DNA of 64,000 nt from positions 1 through 64,000 of the forward strand of contig NZ_WWEP01000011.1 of assembly GCF_009848495.1 (NCBI RefSeq), written 5' to 3'. Position 1 is the stretch's first letter. Each line of letters opens with the position of its first letter. The notes under the pieces were generated by a model. It was not told where the DNA came from and did no database searches. It saw only the letters and a program-made list of their open reading frames with translations. Positions 18,720-27,957 of the stretch are shown piece by piece. The stretch comes from Flavobacterium sp. MK4S-17. GTDB taxonomy: Bacteria; Bacteroidota; Bacteroidia; Flavobacteriales; Flavobacteriaceae. Made by a program: the position numbers and the translations under genes.

Positions 18720-19751
18720 ATGAAGGGAGTACTACTTGTTAACCTTGGTTCGCCGGACAGCCCGGAGCCTAAAGATGTTAAGCCTTACCTTGACCAGTTT
18801 TTAATGGATAAATATGTAATAGATGTACCTTTCCTGCTGCGTGCGCTGCTGGTAAGAGGCATCATTTTACGAAAAAGGCCCGAAGCATCGGCAGAGGCCT
18901 ATAAAAAAATATGGTGGGAAGAAGGCTCTCCGTTAATTGTCCTTTCGGAAAGGTTGCATGCCAAAGTGAGCACTAAAAGTGACGTGCCTGTGGCACTTGC
19001 TATGCGGTATGGCAAACCCTCTATAGAGCACGGGTTGCAGCAACTTGCAGACAAAGGTGTTACAGAGGTATTGCTGTTTCCGCTTTATCCACAGTATGCA
19101 ATGGCCTCTACATTAACTATATTGGTTGAGGCAGAGGAAATCCGCAAAAAGAAATTCCCGCAGATGGTGTTTACCGATGTACCTGCTTTTTATAATAAGC
19201 CCGATTATATTAAAGTGCTTGCCGATTCAATAAAAAAATCGCTGGAAGGTTTTGAATATGACCATTTGCTGTTTAGCTACCATGGCATACCTGAAAGGCA
19301 CATACGCAAAACCGATGTTACAAAATCACACTGCAAAATAAACGATACCTGTTGTGTAACGGCTTCTGCAGCCCATAAATTCTGCTACCGCCACCAGTGT
19401 TATGAAACCACAAGGCTTGTGGTAGAGCAGTTAGGCATACCAGAGGACAAATATTCGCTCACTTTCCAGTCCAGGCTGGCAGGGGATAAATGGCTGGAGC
19501 CCTATACTGATGTTGAGATAAACAAAATGCCGCCAAAAGGCATTAAAAACCTTGCCGTAGTTACGCCTGCTTTTGTTTCGGACTGCCTTGAAACCCTTGA
19601 GGAAATAGCCATGCGTGCCAATGAGGACTTTAAAGAACATGGAGGCGAAAACTTCCTTGCCGTGCCTTGCCTTAATGATAATGACGAATGGGTGGACGTT
19701 GTGGCCGAATGGATAAACGAATGGGTAACTGCCGAAATACCTGTTAACTAA
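18720..19751 (+). CDS. hemH: Ferrochelatase
   Basis: Inserts Fe2+ into protoporphyrin IX to make protoheme. The 343-residue protein starts MKGVLLVNLGSPDSP. The catalytic histidine is in FSYHGIPERH, and the conserved SRLAGDKWLEPYTD segment is present. Cysteines in CKINDTCC and FCYRHQC are clustered as in some bacterial ferrochelatases that bind an iron-sulfur cluster, but cluster binding is not proven here. The stop overlaps the MATE transporter start (TAATG). Confidence 0.95.
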   Translation: MKGVLLVNLGSPDSPEPKDVKPYLDQFLMDKYVIDVPFLLRALLVRGIILRKRPEASAEAYKKIWWEEGSPLIVLSERLHAKVSTKSDVPVALAMRYGKPSIEHGLQQLADKGVTEVLLFPLYPQYAMASTLTILVEAEEIRKKKFPQMVFTDVPAFYNKPDYIKVLADSIKKSLEGFEYDHLLFSYHGIPERHIRKTDVTKSHCKINDTCCVTASAAHKFCYRHQCYETTRLVVEQLGIPEDKYSLTFQSRLAGDKWLEPYTDVEINKMPPKGIKNLAVVTPAFVSDCLETLEEIAMRANEDFKEHGGENFLAVPCLNDNDEWVDVVAEWINEWVTAEIPVN

Positions 19752-21091
19752 TGTCGGTTTCCTCTAAGGAATTAGCACATAAAAGCATTAAAAGCCTGCT
19801 TATCAGGCAATCTGTGCCCGCTTCGGTGGGCATATTGTTTATGACGGTTAATGTGCTGATAGATACTGTGTTTGTAGGAAGGTGGATAGGTTCGCTTGCC
19901 ATAGCAGCCTTATCAGTGGTTATGCCGCTTACATTGCTTATATCTTCACTGGGCATGGGTATTGGTATTGGCGGTAGTTCTGTCCTTTCAAGGGCATTAG
20001 GTAAAGGCAACAGGAATAAGGCACTATCCGCATTTGCCCACCAGCTGATGATGACCTTCGGTCTTTCATCATTATTTGTTATCGCCGGTATATTTTTTAG
20101 CGACGAAATGCTTTATGCTTTTGGCGCACAGGGCGAAATAACCGCGCCCGCTAAAGAGTTTTTCTTTCCCATTTTATTTGCAGTACCGCTTCAGGCCTTA
20201 TGCATGATGGGCAATAACGTTATACGCGCTGAAGACAAAGCTCCTTTTGCTATGAAGGCAATGATATTTTCTGCCCTATCAAACATATTGCTTGATGTTG
20301 TTTTTATAAAGATTTTTGATTTGGGTATTTTTGGTGCGGCTATGGCTACAGCCCTGTCTTATTTAATATGCTTTTTATATGTGCTCTGGTTTTTTATTTA
20401 CAGAAGCGAATTAAGGCTGTCGCCGGGGCACTTTAACTGGAACAGCAAACTTGCAGCCGAAATCTTATCATTAAGCACAGTAACTTTTGCAAGGCAGGGT
20501 GTAATAGCACTCCTTGCGGTTTTGCTTAATCATACGCTTTTTGAGCATGGGGGCGAGCACGCCGTAACCGTTTATGGAATAATCAGCCGTATGCTCATGT
20601 TTGCGCTTTTTCCGGTGCTTGGCATTACACAAGGGTTTATGCCTGTGGCCGGATATAATTATGGTGCTGAAAACTATCACAGGGTTAGGCAAACCATATT
20701 TACCGCAATAAAATATGCCGGCATGCTGGCTATTATTATATTTATTGTTATACTGATTTTTGCCGAGCCTATAGTTTCTGTATTTACCAATGATGAACTG
20801 GTAATGAAAGATACACCGGGCGCGCTGCGCTGGGTATTTGCGGCTTCGCCCATAATAGCTGTACAGCTTATAGGCGCAGCCTATTTCCAGGCGGCAGGAA
20901 AAGCCACAAAGGCACTGTTGCTCACACTTAGCAAGCAGGGCTTTTTCCTTATTCCACTTGTACTGGTTTTACCACAGTTTTTTGGTATTTTTGGTGTATG
21001 GGTGGCTTTCCCGATAGCCGATATACTTTCTACCCTTATTACCGGGGTGTTTTTGAAAAAAGAACTGGCTACACAACTTAAAGAAGCATGA
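19751..21091 (+). CDS. MATE-family multidrug/toxin exporter
   Basis: 446-residue inner-membrane MATE transporter with 12 predicted helices in two homologous halves. Conserved stretches include the N-terminal VPASVGILFMTVNVLIDT and GIGGSSVLSRALG, and the mid-protein QGFMPVAGYNYGA. It would use a Na+ or H+ gradient to export small molecules. It overlaps hemH by one base and hemJ by four bases (ATGA), so it is locked inside the heme gene group. Its cargo is unknown; porphyrin or drug export are both possible. Confidence 0.88.
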   Translation: MSVSSKELAHKSIKSLLIRQSVPASVGILFMTVNVLIDTVFVGRWIGSLAIAALSVVMPLTLLISSLGMGIGIGGSSVLSRALGKGNRNKALSAFAHQLMMTFGLSSLFVIAGIFFSDEMLYAFGAQGEITAPAKEFFFPILFAVPLQALCMMGNNVIRAEDKAPFAMKAMIFSALSNILLDVVFIKIFDLGIFGAAMATALSYLICFLYVLWFFIYRSELRLSPGHFNWNSKLAAEILSLSTVTFARQGVIALLAVLLNHTLFEHGGEHAVTVYGIISRMLMFALFPVLGITQGFMPVAGYNYGAENYHRVRQTIFTAIKYAGMLAIIIFIVILIFAEPIVSVFTNDELVMKDTPGALRWVFAASPIIAVQLIGAAYFQAAGKATKALLLTLSKQGFFLIPLVLVLPQFFGIFGVWVAFPIADILSTLITGVFLKKELATQLKEA

Positions 21092-21636
21092 TAGAATATT
21101 ATAACTATATAAAATCGCTGCACCTTATTTTTATAATAACCTGGTTTGCCGGCTTGTTTTACATTGTGCGCCTTTTTGTGTACCATATAGAGGCGAATGG
21201 AAAACCCTCCCCGGAAAAGGAAATACTGATAAAGCAATATAAAGTTATGGCCTATAGGCTTTGGTATATTATTACATGGCCTTCGGCTGTACTGGCAAGC
21301 ATTTTTGCCATAATCCTCTTGCTTATTATGCCGGAATGGCTGCAACAACCCTGGATGCATGTAAAACTCGCCTTTGTGCTTTTGCTTTATCTGTACCATT
21401 TAAAATGCCACCAGATTTACAAACAATTGCAGCGGGATGAGGTAAAATACAGCAATAATTTTATGCGGCTATGGAATGAGGGGGCCACTATTATACTTTT
21501 TGCTGTAGTATTTTTGGTAATTTTAAAAAATGCCTTTAACTGGATTTTCGGGGTAATCGGCATTATAGTCTTTTCGGTTTTAATAATGCTTGGTTTCAGG
21601 TTTTACAAACGGATAAGGGAAAGGAATAAATCCTGA
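21088..21636 (+). CDS. hemJ: Protoporphyrinogen IX oxidase HemJ (CopD-like membrane protein)
   Basis: 182-residue inner-membrane protein with four predicted helices. It matches the HemJ/UPF0093 family: an N-terminal conserved His in IKSLHLIFIITWFAGLFY and the conserved Lys in WMHVKLAFVLLLYLYH. HemJ oxidises protoporphyrinogen IX to protoporphyrin IX, the step between HemF and HemH. No HemG or HemY gene is in the window, which supports this assignment over the generic CopD label. Confidence 0.85.
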   Translation: MIEYYNYIKSLHLIFIITWFAGLFYIVRLFVYHIEANGKPSPEKEILIKQYKVMAYRLWYIITWPSAVLASIFAIILLLIMPEWLQQPWMHVKLAFVLLLYLYHLKCHQIYKQLQRDEVKYSNNFMRLWNEGATIILFAVVFLVILKNAFNWIFGVIGIIVFSVLIMLGFRFYKRIRERNKS

Positions 21637-21640
21637 GCAG

Positions 21641-23152
21641 ATGAATGAAAGGTTTAAAATAAGGAGATGGTCATTAAGGGTAAGGATATTTGTATCCATG
21701 ATATTTATTACACTTATTGCCTCATTGCTTATTGCAGCCGTATCAATATACCAGTTTGAAAAGGAAGCCAAGGATTATCACCACGACAGGCTGGAACGCA
21801 AAGAAAACGCCATTAAGCAGCATATAAATTATGTGCTTTCCACCACCACCTACCCGCTTTCTACGGAAAATTTACCGCTGATATTCCGGGAACGCATACA
21901 CGAACTTGCCAATATTCATGGCATGGAAATTAATATTTACGACCTTAAAGGGCATTTGCTTAAATCATCAAAGGCTGCCTTTTCGGTAGACACCATTAAT
22001 AATACCATAACACCTTCTATTTTAAGGGTATTACGCTCAACGGCAGAAAAGAGGTATGTGGATTTAAAATCCATCAACGGAAAAAAATACCGGTCCTCTT
22101 ATACGTACTTAAAAGATACGCACTTTAAGCCGCTGGGCATATTAAACCTGCCTTACATTGAAGACGATGGGTATTATGATAAGGAACTTAATAATTTCCT
22201 TATGCGCCTTGTGCAGGTATATTCGTTCATGCTCATAATATCTATTGTTATAGCTTATTTCCTGTCGAGCTACATTACAAAATCGCTTAAAACCATAAGC
22301 GACAGGATTGCTGAAATACGCCTGAGCAAAGCCAACGAAAAAATTAACCAGAAGGACTCTCCACAGGAAATAAGCCTGCTGGTACACTCCTACAACGGCC
22401 TTGTGGACGATCTTGAGGAAAGTGCTGCCAAACTCGCCCAAAAGGAGCGTGAGGAAGCATGGCGCGAAATGGCTAAGCAGGTAGCCCACGAAATTAAAAA
22501 CCCGCTTACACCAATGCGTTTAACGGTGCAAAGTTTCCAGCGTAAGTTTGACCCTTCGGATCCTGACATTAACCGTAAGCTTGATGAATTTTCAAAAACG
22601 CTGATACAGCAGATAGACACTATGACTTCGGTGGCTTCGGCTTTTTCAAGTTTTGCTTCTATGCCGGCACAGCAGAATGAAACTATAAATATTGTAAAGA
22701 TTGTACAGCTTGCACTGGAAATTTTTAATGAAAGCTATATAAACTTTAGCAGCGATGAGCCGGTTATTATAACCCGTATGGACAGGACACAGCTTATACG
22801 CATAATTACCAACCTTGTTAAAAATGCCATTCAAGCACTGCCTGATGATGCTGCCGCGCCACAGGTAAATGTAAGGGTTGCAAGGCATGGCAACAGTGCT
22901 CGTATTACGGTACAGGACAACGGGAAAGGTATTACCCTGGAAAATAAAAGCCGTATTTTTGAACCTAAATTTACTACCAAAACAAGCGGCATGGGGCTTG
23001 GGCTGGGTATCATAAAAAATATAGTTGAAAATTATAACGGTACAATTACCTTTGAAAGCATGCCGGGAAAAGGAACCACATTTACGGTTGAGCTACCGGT
23101 TATACACCCAGACAGCCCTGATAATAAAGAAGGACAAACAATAAACTTATAA
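21641..23152 (+). CDS. Sensor histidine kinase with HAMP domain, NtrY-like
   Basis: 503-residue membrane kinase. TM1 lies near residues 15-38 and an extracytoplasmic sensor of about 150 residues follows. TM2 lies near 188-208, then a HAMP domain, HisKA with VAHEIKNPLTPMRL (phospho-His), HATPase N-box NLVKNAIQALP and G-boxes DNGKGI and GMGLGLGII. The HEIKNPLTP style is that of NtrB/NtrY kinases. It starts four bases after hemJ, so it is transcribed with the heme arm, but no response regulator is adjacent. Its signal is unknown. Confidence 0.85.
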   Translation: MNERFKIRRWSLRVRIFVSMIFITLIASLLIAAVSIYQFEKEAKDYHHDRLERKENAIKQHINYVLSTTTYPLSTENLPLIFRERIHELANIHGMEINIYDLKGHLLKSSKAAFSVDTINNTITPSILRVLRSTAEKRYVDLKSINGKKYRSSYTYLKDTHFKPLGILNLPYIEDDGYYDKELNNFLMRLVQVYSFMLIISIVIAYFLSSYITKSLKTISDRIAEIRLSKANEKINQKDSPQEISLLVHSYNGLVDDLEESAAKLAQKEREEAWREMAKQVAHEIKNPLTPMRLTVQSFQRKFDPSDPDINRKLDEFSKTLIQQIDTMTSVASAFSSFASMPAQQNETINIVKIVQLALEIFNESYINFSSDEPVIITRMDRTQLIRIITNLVKNAIQALPDDAAAPQVNVRVARHGNSARITVQDNGKGITLENKSRIFEPKFTTKTSGMGLGLGIIKNIVENYNGTITFESMPGKGTTFTVELPVIHPDSPDNKEGQTINL

Positions 23153-23168
23153 CTATAAAAACGAAGAA

Positions 23169-23951
23169 ATGAATTACGAAAATATCCTTAGTGAAATAAG
23201 CGGAGGCGTTGCCGTAATAACCATCAACAGGCCTGACAAGCTTAATGCACTTAACAAAGCAACCATTCAGGAATTGCACAATGCCTTTAAAGAATTTGAT
23301 GCCGATAAAAACGTACGGGTTATTATTATAACCGGAAGTGGTGAAAAAGCCTTTGTGGCAGGAGCTGATATAGCAGAGTTTGCTAATTTTTCGGTAGAGG
23401 AAGGCGGGCAGCTTGCTGCAAAAGGGCAGGAAATACTATTTGATTTGGTGCAGAATCTCTCTACGCCTGTTATTGCAGCCATTAATGGCTTTGCGCTTGG
23501 CGGCGGGCTGGAACTTGCCATGGCGGCACATTTCAGGATAGCTTCAGATAATGCCAAAATGGGATTACCGGAGGTATCGCTTGGCGTTATACCGGGTTAT
23601 GGCGGTACGCAAAGGCTACCGCAGCTTGTGGGTAAAGGCCGCGCTATGGAAATGATAATGACGGCAGGAATGATAAATGCTGAAGATGCTAAAAGCTATG
23701 GTTTGGTTAACCATGTAGTGCCTCAAACAGAATTACTTGAATTTTGTAAGGGCATTGCTGCCAAAATAATAAAGAACTCTCCCGTGGCAATAGGTAAGGC
23801 TATAAAAGCTATTAATGCCAATTATGAAGATGGTGTTAACGGATATAAGGAAGAAATTAAAGCCTTTGGCGAATCATTCGGTACAGAAGACTTTAAAGAA
23901 GGGACAACAGCTTTCCTTGAAAAAAGAAAAGCAGAATTTCCCGGGAAGTAA
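23169..23951 (+). CDS. Enoyl-CoA hydratase/isomerase
   Basis: 260-residue crotonase-fold enzyme hydrating 2-enoyl-CoA, probably in fatty-acid or amino-acid degradation. The oxyanion-hole segments AGADIAEF and NGFALGGGLELAMA are present, together with the catalytic-glutamate segments LPEVSLGVIPGYGG. It is the last gene of the rightward run from araC. The substrate range is not predictable from sequence alone. Confidence 0.9.
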   Translation: MNYENILSEISGGVAVITINRPDKLNALNKATIQELHNAFKEFDADKNVRVIIITGSGEKAFVAGADIAEFANFSVEEGGQLAAKGQEILFDLVQNLSTPVIAAINGFALGGGLELAMAAHFRIASDNAKMGLPEVSLGVIPGYGGTQRLPQLVGKGRAMEMIMTAGMINAEDAKSYGLVNHVVPQTELLEFCKGIAAKIIKNSPVAIGKAIKAINANYEDGVNGYKEEIKAFGESFGTEDFKEGTTAFLEKRKAEFPGK

Positions 23952-23956
23952 CATGG

Positions 23957-24610
23957 TTACTTTTCGCCTTCCCACTCAGCATAAAACTGTGCAAGGAAAT
24001 TAACCATATAAGCATGGCGGTTTTCCGCCATTTGCTTTCCGGTTTGTGTATTCATACGGTCTTTAAGCAATAGCAGTTTTTCATAAAAATGGTTTACGGT
24101 TGTGCCATTACTGTTTTTATATTCCTCTTTGGTCATATTCATTTGCGGTTCCTGCGCAGGGTCATACAAAGCCCTGTTTTTAAAACCTCCGTAATTAAAG
24201 GCACGTGCAATACCTATAGCGCCCAGCGCATCAAGCCTGTCGGCATCCTGCACTACCTGCAATTCAACTGAATTGAATTTACGTTCAAAATTACCACCCT
24301 TAAAAGATATATTTTCAATAATGGCAACCACGTGGGCTATAGTTTCCTCATCTGCATTTTGCTGTTCCAAAAACTGCCGCGCTGTTTTAGGGCCAACGGT
24401 TTCATCTCCATCATGAAATTTACTATCGGCAATATCGTGCAGAAGGGCCCCGAGTTCCACAACCAATAAATTACAGTCTTCTTTTTCGGCTATTTGCTTT
24501 GCGGTATTATATACCCTTTGTATATGAAACCAGTCATGGCCGCTTTCGGCGTTTTCAAGTTTTTCTTTTACAAAATTGATGGTTTTATGGATAAGGGCGG
24601 GATTGTTCAT
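23957..24610 (-). CDS. HD-domain phosphohydrolase
   Basis: 217-residue cytosolic HD-superfamily hydrolase (YedJ/uncharacterised metal-dependent phosphohydrolase group). The metal ligands are visible: H in HDWFHIQRV, the HD pair in LLHDIADSKF, and the distal D in VQDADRLDA. The physiological phosphoester is unknown. The gene converges with the enoyl-CoA hydratase gene, five bases apart; a 7-base palindrome spans both stop codons. Confidence 0.85.
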   Translation of the reverse strand: MNNPALIHKTINFVKEKLENAESGHDWFHIQRVYNTAKQIAEKEDCNLLVVELGALLHDIADSKFHDGDETVGPKTARQFLEQQNADEETIAHVVAIIENISFKGGNFERKFNSVELQVVQDADRLDALGAIGIARAFNYGGFKNRALYDPAQEPQMNMTKEEYKNSNGTTVNHFYEKLLLLKDRMNTQTGKQMAENRHAYMVNFLAQFYAEWEGEK

Positions 24611-24708
24611 GGGGTAAAATTGAATGATGTAAAAATAGCCAATAAGATTTTAAGACAGGTTTAAACAAGAAAATTGTAACGAATAAAAAGTCACTTTAAA
24701 GAGTAGAT

Positions 24709-25524
24709 TCAAGTATTTTGTTTTGAGTTATCGATTGTAATTTCATAATAATGCTCCTTTCCACAACTACACTCTTCGATAAGATTTGGTTCATAGTAGT
24801 TTATAAAGTTTCTTGTAGCTATTATAGCCTTATTATACTCAAAATTTAGAATCTTTCTGTAGATTATTTTGTATTGTGTATTTGTTTTTTCTTGAATGGG
24901 TTTCAGATGAATTATTTCATTTCTTAATTCTATAATTTTTTTTATTAAAAAATTGTCCTTTTTATATTTTGTTCGAAATTTTTTATCTGTGATTTCTGGC
25001 AAGGTTGAATCTAGCTTATGAAATAACGAAGGATTAAAATTATTTCCATCTTTATCAAGATAAGTATAGTTTTCAGGAATTAATCTGTTTGTAAACGTTT
25101 CTATTGCAGCTTGTAGATTTATAATACAATTTGAAGCAAGTTGAAAAAAATTTCCAAAAAGACTGGGATTGACGGTTTTTTTATAATCAGTTATTGTTGG
25201 TGATTCTGAATATAAAGCTTTACGGAAAGCTATTAAGTTATGATGAGACATTAAAGCATTAGAATAGAAGATTGTAACTGGATTAATTTCTGGGATTAAT
25301 AATTTTTGATTATTATAATTATAGTCAAAACCATAAATGAATTCATCTTCAAAGGCTAACATTAAATCAGAACCATACTCATCAGAAAGTTTGTTTGAAG
25401 TTAAATATTCTTTGACAAAATCTTTACTCTTTTTTGGTATTTCAATTTTAGACGTTACTTCAGAAATATTAAAATTTGTTTTGATTATTTTTGTAGGTTT
25501 TAATAGTATATGTACAAAATTCAT
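24709..25524 (-). CDS. Orphan protein with HEPN-like R-X4-H motif
   Basis: 271-residue protein I do not recognise by name. The ATG at 25524 (MNFVHILL) is preferred to a TTG nine bases upstream. A long helix LQAAIETFTNRLIPE (about 137-151) followed by a second helix with ELRNEIIH (R201, H206) fits the two-helix HEPN pattern with the R-X4-6-H ribonuclease motif. A CSCGKEHYYE tail near the C-terminus could bind metal. Codon use is visibly more A/T-rich than in its neighbours, suggesting recent acquisition. Many HEPN proteins act in abortive defence or toxin systems; no antitoxin gene is adjacent. Confidence 0.6.
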   Translation of the reverse strand: MNFVHILLKPTKIIKTNFNISEVTSKIEIPKKSKDFVKEYLTSNKLSDEYGSDLMLAFEDEFIYGFDYNYNNQKLLIPEINPVTIFYSNALMSHHNLIAFRKALYSESPTITDYKKTVNPSLFGNFFQLASNCIINLQAAIETFTNRLIPENYTYLDKDGNNFNPSLFHKLDSTLPEITDKKFRTKYKKDNFLIKKIIELRNEIIHLKPIQEKTNTQYKIIYRKILNFEYNKAIIATRNFINYYEPNLIEECSCGKEHYYEITIDNSKQNT

Positions 25525-25581
25525 GATTATCAATTTAATAAACCTAATTTACAATAAATTCATTTACAGATGAGAATAAAA

Positions 25582-25604
25582 AAAGCTGCCTTATAGGCAG
25601 CTTT
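25582..25604 (-). terminator. Rho-independent terminator after the acyl-ACP desaturase gene
   Basis: 9-base stem AAAGCTGCC/GGCAGCTTT (25582-25590 with 25596-25604), five-base loop, followed on the minus strand by a T-rich run. It lies five bases beyond the desaturase stop. Confidence 0.85.
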
Positions 25605-25608
25605 CCGG

Positions 25609-26604
25609 TTATTTTATTAATGCAGGCTGAACCCATTTAAAAATATGTGGCTCTTCCGGTATTACCAGCCTTTCGGAAATCCTTGCCATTCTGTCCGGCA
25701 GCTTCATTAAAAAATCCCTTGCTTTTTCAGCTTCTGCAGTAAGCCCGGTAATTTTATCTATCTCCCACTTCTCAACCAGTTTTCTTAAAATATCCACATA
25801 GTCCATTGCGGTATATACCCCAAGGCGTTGTGCAGAATCAGAGAACTGCTCAAAAGCAGTGCTTATCTTTTGGCCTGATTCCCTGAGGAAATGGGCAGGC
25901 ATTACAATTTTTTGCTTCATCATGTGCTGGAATGCAAGCATCATCTCACTCGGGTCAACCTGGAAAATTCTATTCACAAATTCACTGTAAGCAAGGTGGT
26001 GGCGCATTTCGTCGCCTGCAATAAGCCTGCACATTTTGGAAAGCTTGTTGTCGCCAAACTTTTTGGCAATTTGCGACACACGGTTATGCGACACATAAGT
26101 AGCCAGTTCCTGGAAACTGGTGTAAACAAAATTTTTATACGGATCGCGGCCCGTACCAATATCAAAACCATCATTTATAAGGTGGTGGGTAGTAATTTCC
26201 ACTTCGCGCATATCTACCCTGCCCGAAAGGTAAAGGTATTTGTTAAGCACATCGCCATGGCGGTTTTCTTCACCTGTCCAGCTGCGCACCCATTTGCTCC
26301 ATCCGTTACCGCCTTCATCTACCTGGTTTACACCCTCAACATCCATAAGCCAGGATTCATAAGTTGGCAGTGCTTCTTCGGTTATGGTGTCGCCTACAAG
26401 TACTACCCAAAAATCGTAAGGCAGGTCTTTGGCTATTTCGCGAAGTTCTTTTGCCTCTTCAAAAAATCGTTCGTTTTGCGAGTCGGGCAGCAGATCGCTC
26501 GGCTGCCATATCTTTTCAACCGGGATAAGGTAGTTTTCTACAAAGCTGTCAATGTTCTTTTCCAGAAACTGCATTACCTCCAGCCTTATGTTTTTTATAG
26601 ACAT
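25609..26604 (-). CDS. Acyl-ACP desaturase
   Basis: Soluble di-iron desaturase of the stearoyl-ACP desaturase type (331 residues), making monounsaturated fatty acids with O2. The carboxylate-histidine iron ligands are visible as EENRHGD and DEMRHHLAY, with an additional ligand glutamate in QELATYVSH. It lies four bases downstream of the PlsC-type acyltransferase gene, forming a membrane-lipid operon. It fits an aerobic organism adjusting membrane fluidity. Confidence 0.92.
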   Translation of the reverse strand: MSIKNIRLEVMQFLEKNIDSFVENYLIPVEKIWQPSDLLPDSQNERFFEEAKELREIAKDLPYDFWVVLVGDTITEEALPTYESWLMDVEGVNQVDEGGNGWSKWVRSWTGEENRHGDVLNKYLYLSGRVDMREVEITTHHLINDGFDIGTGRDPYKNFVYTSFQELATYVSHNRVSQIAKKFGDNKLSKMCRLIAGDEMRHHLAYSEFVNRIFQVDPSEMMLAFQHMMKQKIVMPAHFLRESGQKISTAFEQFSDSAQRLGVYTAMDYVDILRKLVEKWEIDKITGLTAEAEKARDFLMKLPDRMARISERLVIPEEPHIFKWVQPALIK

Positions 26605-26608
26605 AGTA

Positions 26609-27346
26609 TTAATTATTTTTTATTCCTTGTGTTACTTCTCTTTCTGTCCTTTCCATTACCTCTTCAAAAGGAATATTTTTTATAGCAAAAGGTTCCTGTA
26701 CTGTAAATGTAAGCCGATTGCCAAGCCCTAAAGGGAACTGCCCGTACTTAAATATTTTCCAGGAATTGTTTATGCTTAAAGGCACAATGTAAGCAGAAGG
26801 CGCATATTTGCAAAGTATTTTAAGACCGTTTTCAGAAAAACGTTTCGGCACACCTGTTTTACTACGGGTGCCTTCGGGAAATATTACTGCAGAGCGCGTG
26901 TGCTTTTCAATGTACTCTGCCATGCCTTTTATAGCTGGCAGTGCCTGCTTGGGGTCTTTCCTGTCTATTAAAACGGAGCCGCCGTGCCTTAAATTGTATG
27001 AAACGCTGGGAATACCCTTGCCCAGTTCCTTCTTGCTGATAAATTTCGGGTGAAACTTCCTCATAAACCATATTATGGCAGGAATATCATACATACTCTG
27101 GTGATTGGCTACAATAATAAGTGGTACACCGGCAGGTATTTTTTCAAGGCCTTTAAATTTATAGGTAGTGCCTAAAAGAAACGTGCCCCGCACCAGGAAA
27201 AGGTTAAGTATATCTACGCTTTTTTTGTGTGCATGATAGCCAAATACATTAAAGCATATCCATTGTATTGGGTGAAACACCACCAAAGTTAGCAGGAACA
27301 GTATATAATATACTGCGGATATGGGATAGGAAATAATTTTTTCCAT
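26609..27346 (-). CDS. plsC: 1-acyl-sn-glycerol-3-phosphate acyltransferase
   Basis: PlsC-family acyltransferase forming phosphatidic acid at the inner membrane. The 245-residue protein has an N-terminal hydrophobic stretch, catalytic motif NHQSMYD (NHX4D type), and the glycerol-phosphate motif FPEGTRSKTG. It is transcribed with the acyl-ACP desaturase gene four bases downstream. Confidence 0.9.
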   Translation of the reverse strand: MEKIISYPISAVYYILFLLTLVVFHPIQWICFNVFGYHAHKKSVDILNLFLVRGTFLLGTTYKFKGLEKIPAGVPLIIVANHQSMYDIPAIIWFMRKFHPKFISKKELGKGIPSVSYNLRHGGSVLIDRKDPKQALPAIKGMAEYIEKHTRSAVIFPEGTRSKTGVPKRFSENGLKILCKYAPSAYIVPLSINNSWKIFKYGQFPLGLGNRLTFTVQEPFAIKNIPFEEVMERTEREVTQGIKNN

Positions 27347-27425
27347 AGGGGTTTAAAAATTCGCGTAAAAGTAGTGCGTTTTTATTGAATACTAAAAAGA
27401 ATTAATATGCCTGCATACTTCCTTA

Positions 27426-27462
27426 AAACCAATAAGCCGTGCATTGCACGGCTTATTGGTTT
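27426..27462. terminator. Long perfect hairpin between brxA and plsC regions
   Basis: 18-base perfect inverted repeat (27426-27443 with 27445-27462) centred on the GCCGTGCA/TGCACGGC core. It lies 14 bases beyond the stop of the leftward bacilliredoxin gene and ends in GGTTTT on that strand, so it probably terminates it. Confidence 0.7.
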
Positions 27463-27476
27463 ATACAGGCTTATAA

Positions 27477-27887
27477 TTAGCAAAATTCGTTATAAGCATC
27501 TTTAAGATTTTCTGCAATCATTTCAGCAGGGCGTCCTTCAATGTGGTGGCGCTCAAGCATATGCACAAGCTCACCATCTTTAAAAAGTGCCATGCTTGGC
27601 GATGATGGCGGGAAAGGGAACATAAGTTCGCGTGCAGCATCAACCGCTTCTTTATCAACACCTGCAAAAACAGTTATAAGGCTGTCCGGCTTTTTTGTGT
27701 TGTCAAGGCTCATTTTTGCACCCGGCCTTGCGTTTCTTGCGGCACATCCGCATACCGAGTTTACCACTACCAATGTTGTACCTTGTTTAGAAAGGGCATT
27801 TTTTACCGCATCGGCTGTATATAGTTCTTCAAAACCTGCATCTGAAAGTTCAGCACGCATTGGTTTTACTAGTTCTTCTGGATACAT
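27477..27887 (-). CDS. Bacilliredoxin, BrxA/BrxB family
   Basis: 136-residue thioredoxin-fold protein of the YphP/YqiW family. The redox motif is CGC (C46-G47-C48) within [14 protein letters not shown]. In Firmicutes these proteins remove bacillithiol from oxidised protein thiols. Bacteroidota homologues are common, and some members of the phylum make bacillithiol-like thiols. The gene is monocistronic, with a strong hairpin downstream. Confidence 0.88.
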   Translation of the reverse strand: MYPEELVKPMRAELSDAGFEELYTADAVKNALSKQGTTLVVVNSVCGCAARNARPGAKMSLDNTKKPDSLITVFAGVDKEAVDAARELMFPFPPSSPSMALFKDGELVHMLERHHIEGRPAEMIAENLKDAYNEFC

Positions 27888-27957
27888 AATTGTGTAATTT
27901 AAATTAAGGTTACAAAGATAGCATTTTTAGCCCAACTATACCACCTATACAATTTTA

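Noticed and set aside
25891..26685. 264-codon frame antisense to the acyl-ACP desaturase gene
   Set aside because: The desaturase is unmistakable on the other strand, with its di-iron motifs; the antisense product is low-complexity and unfamiliar.
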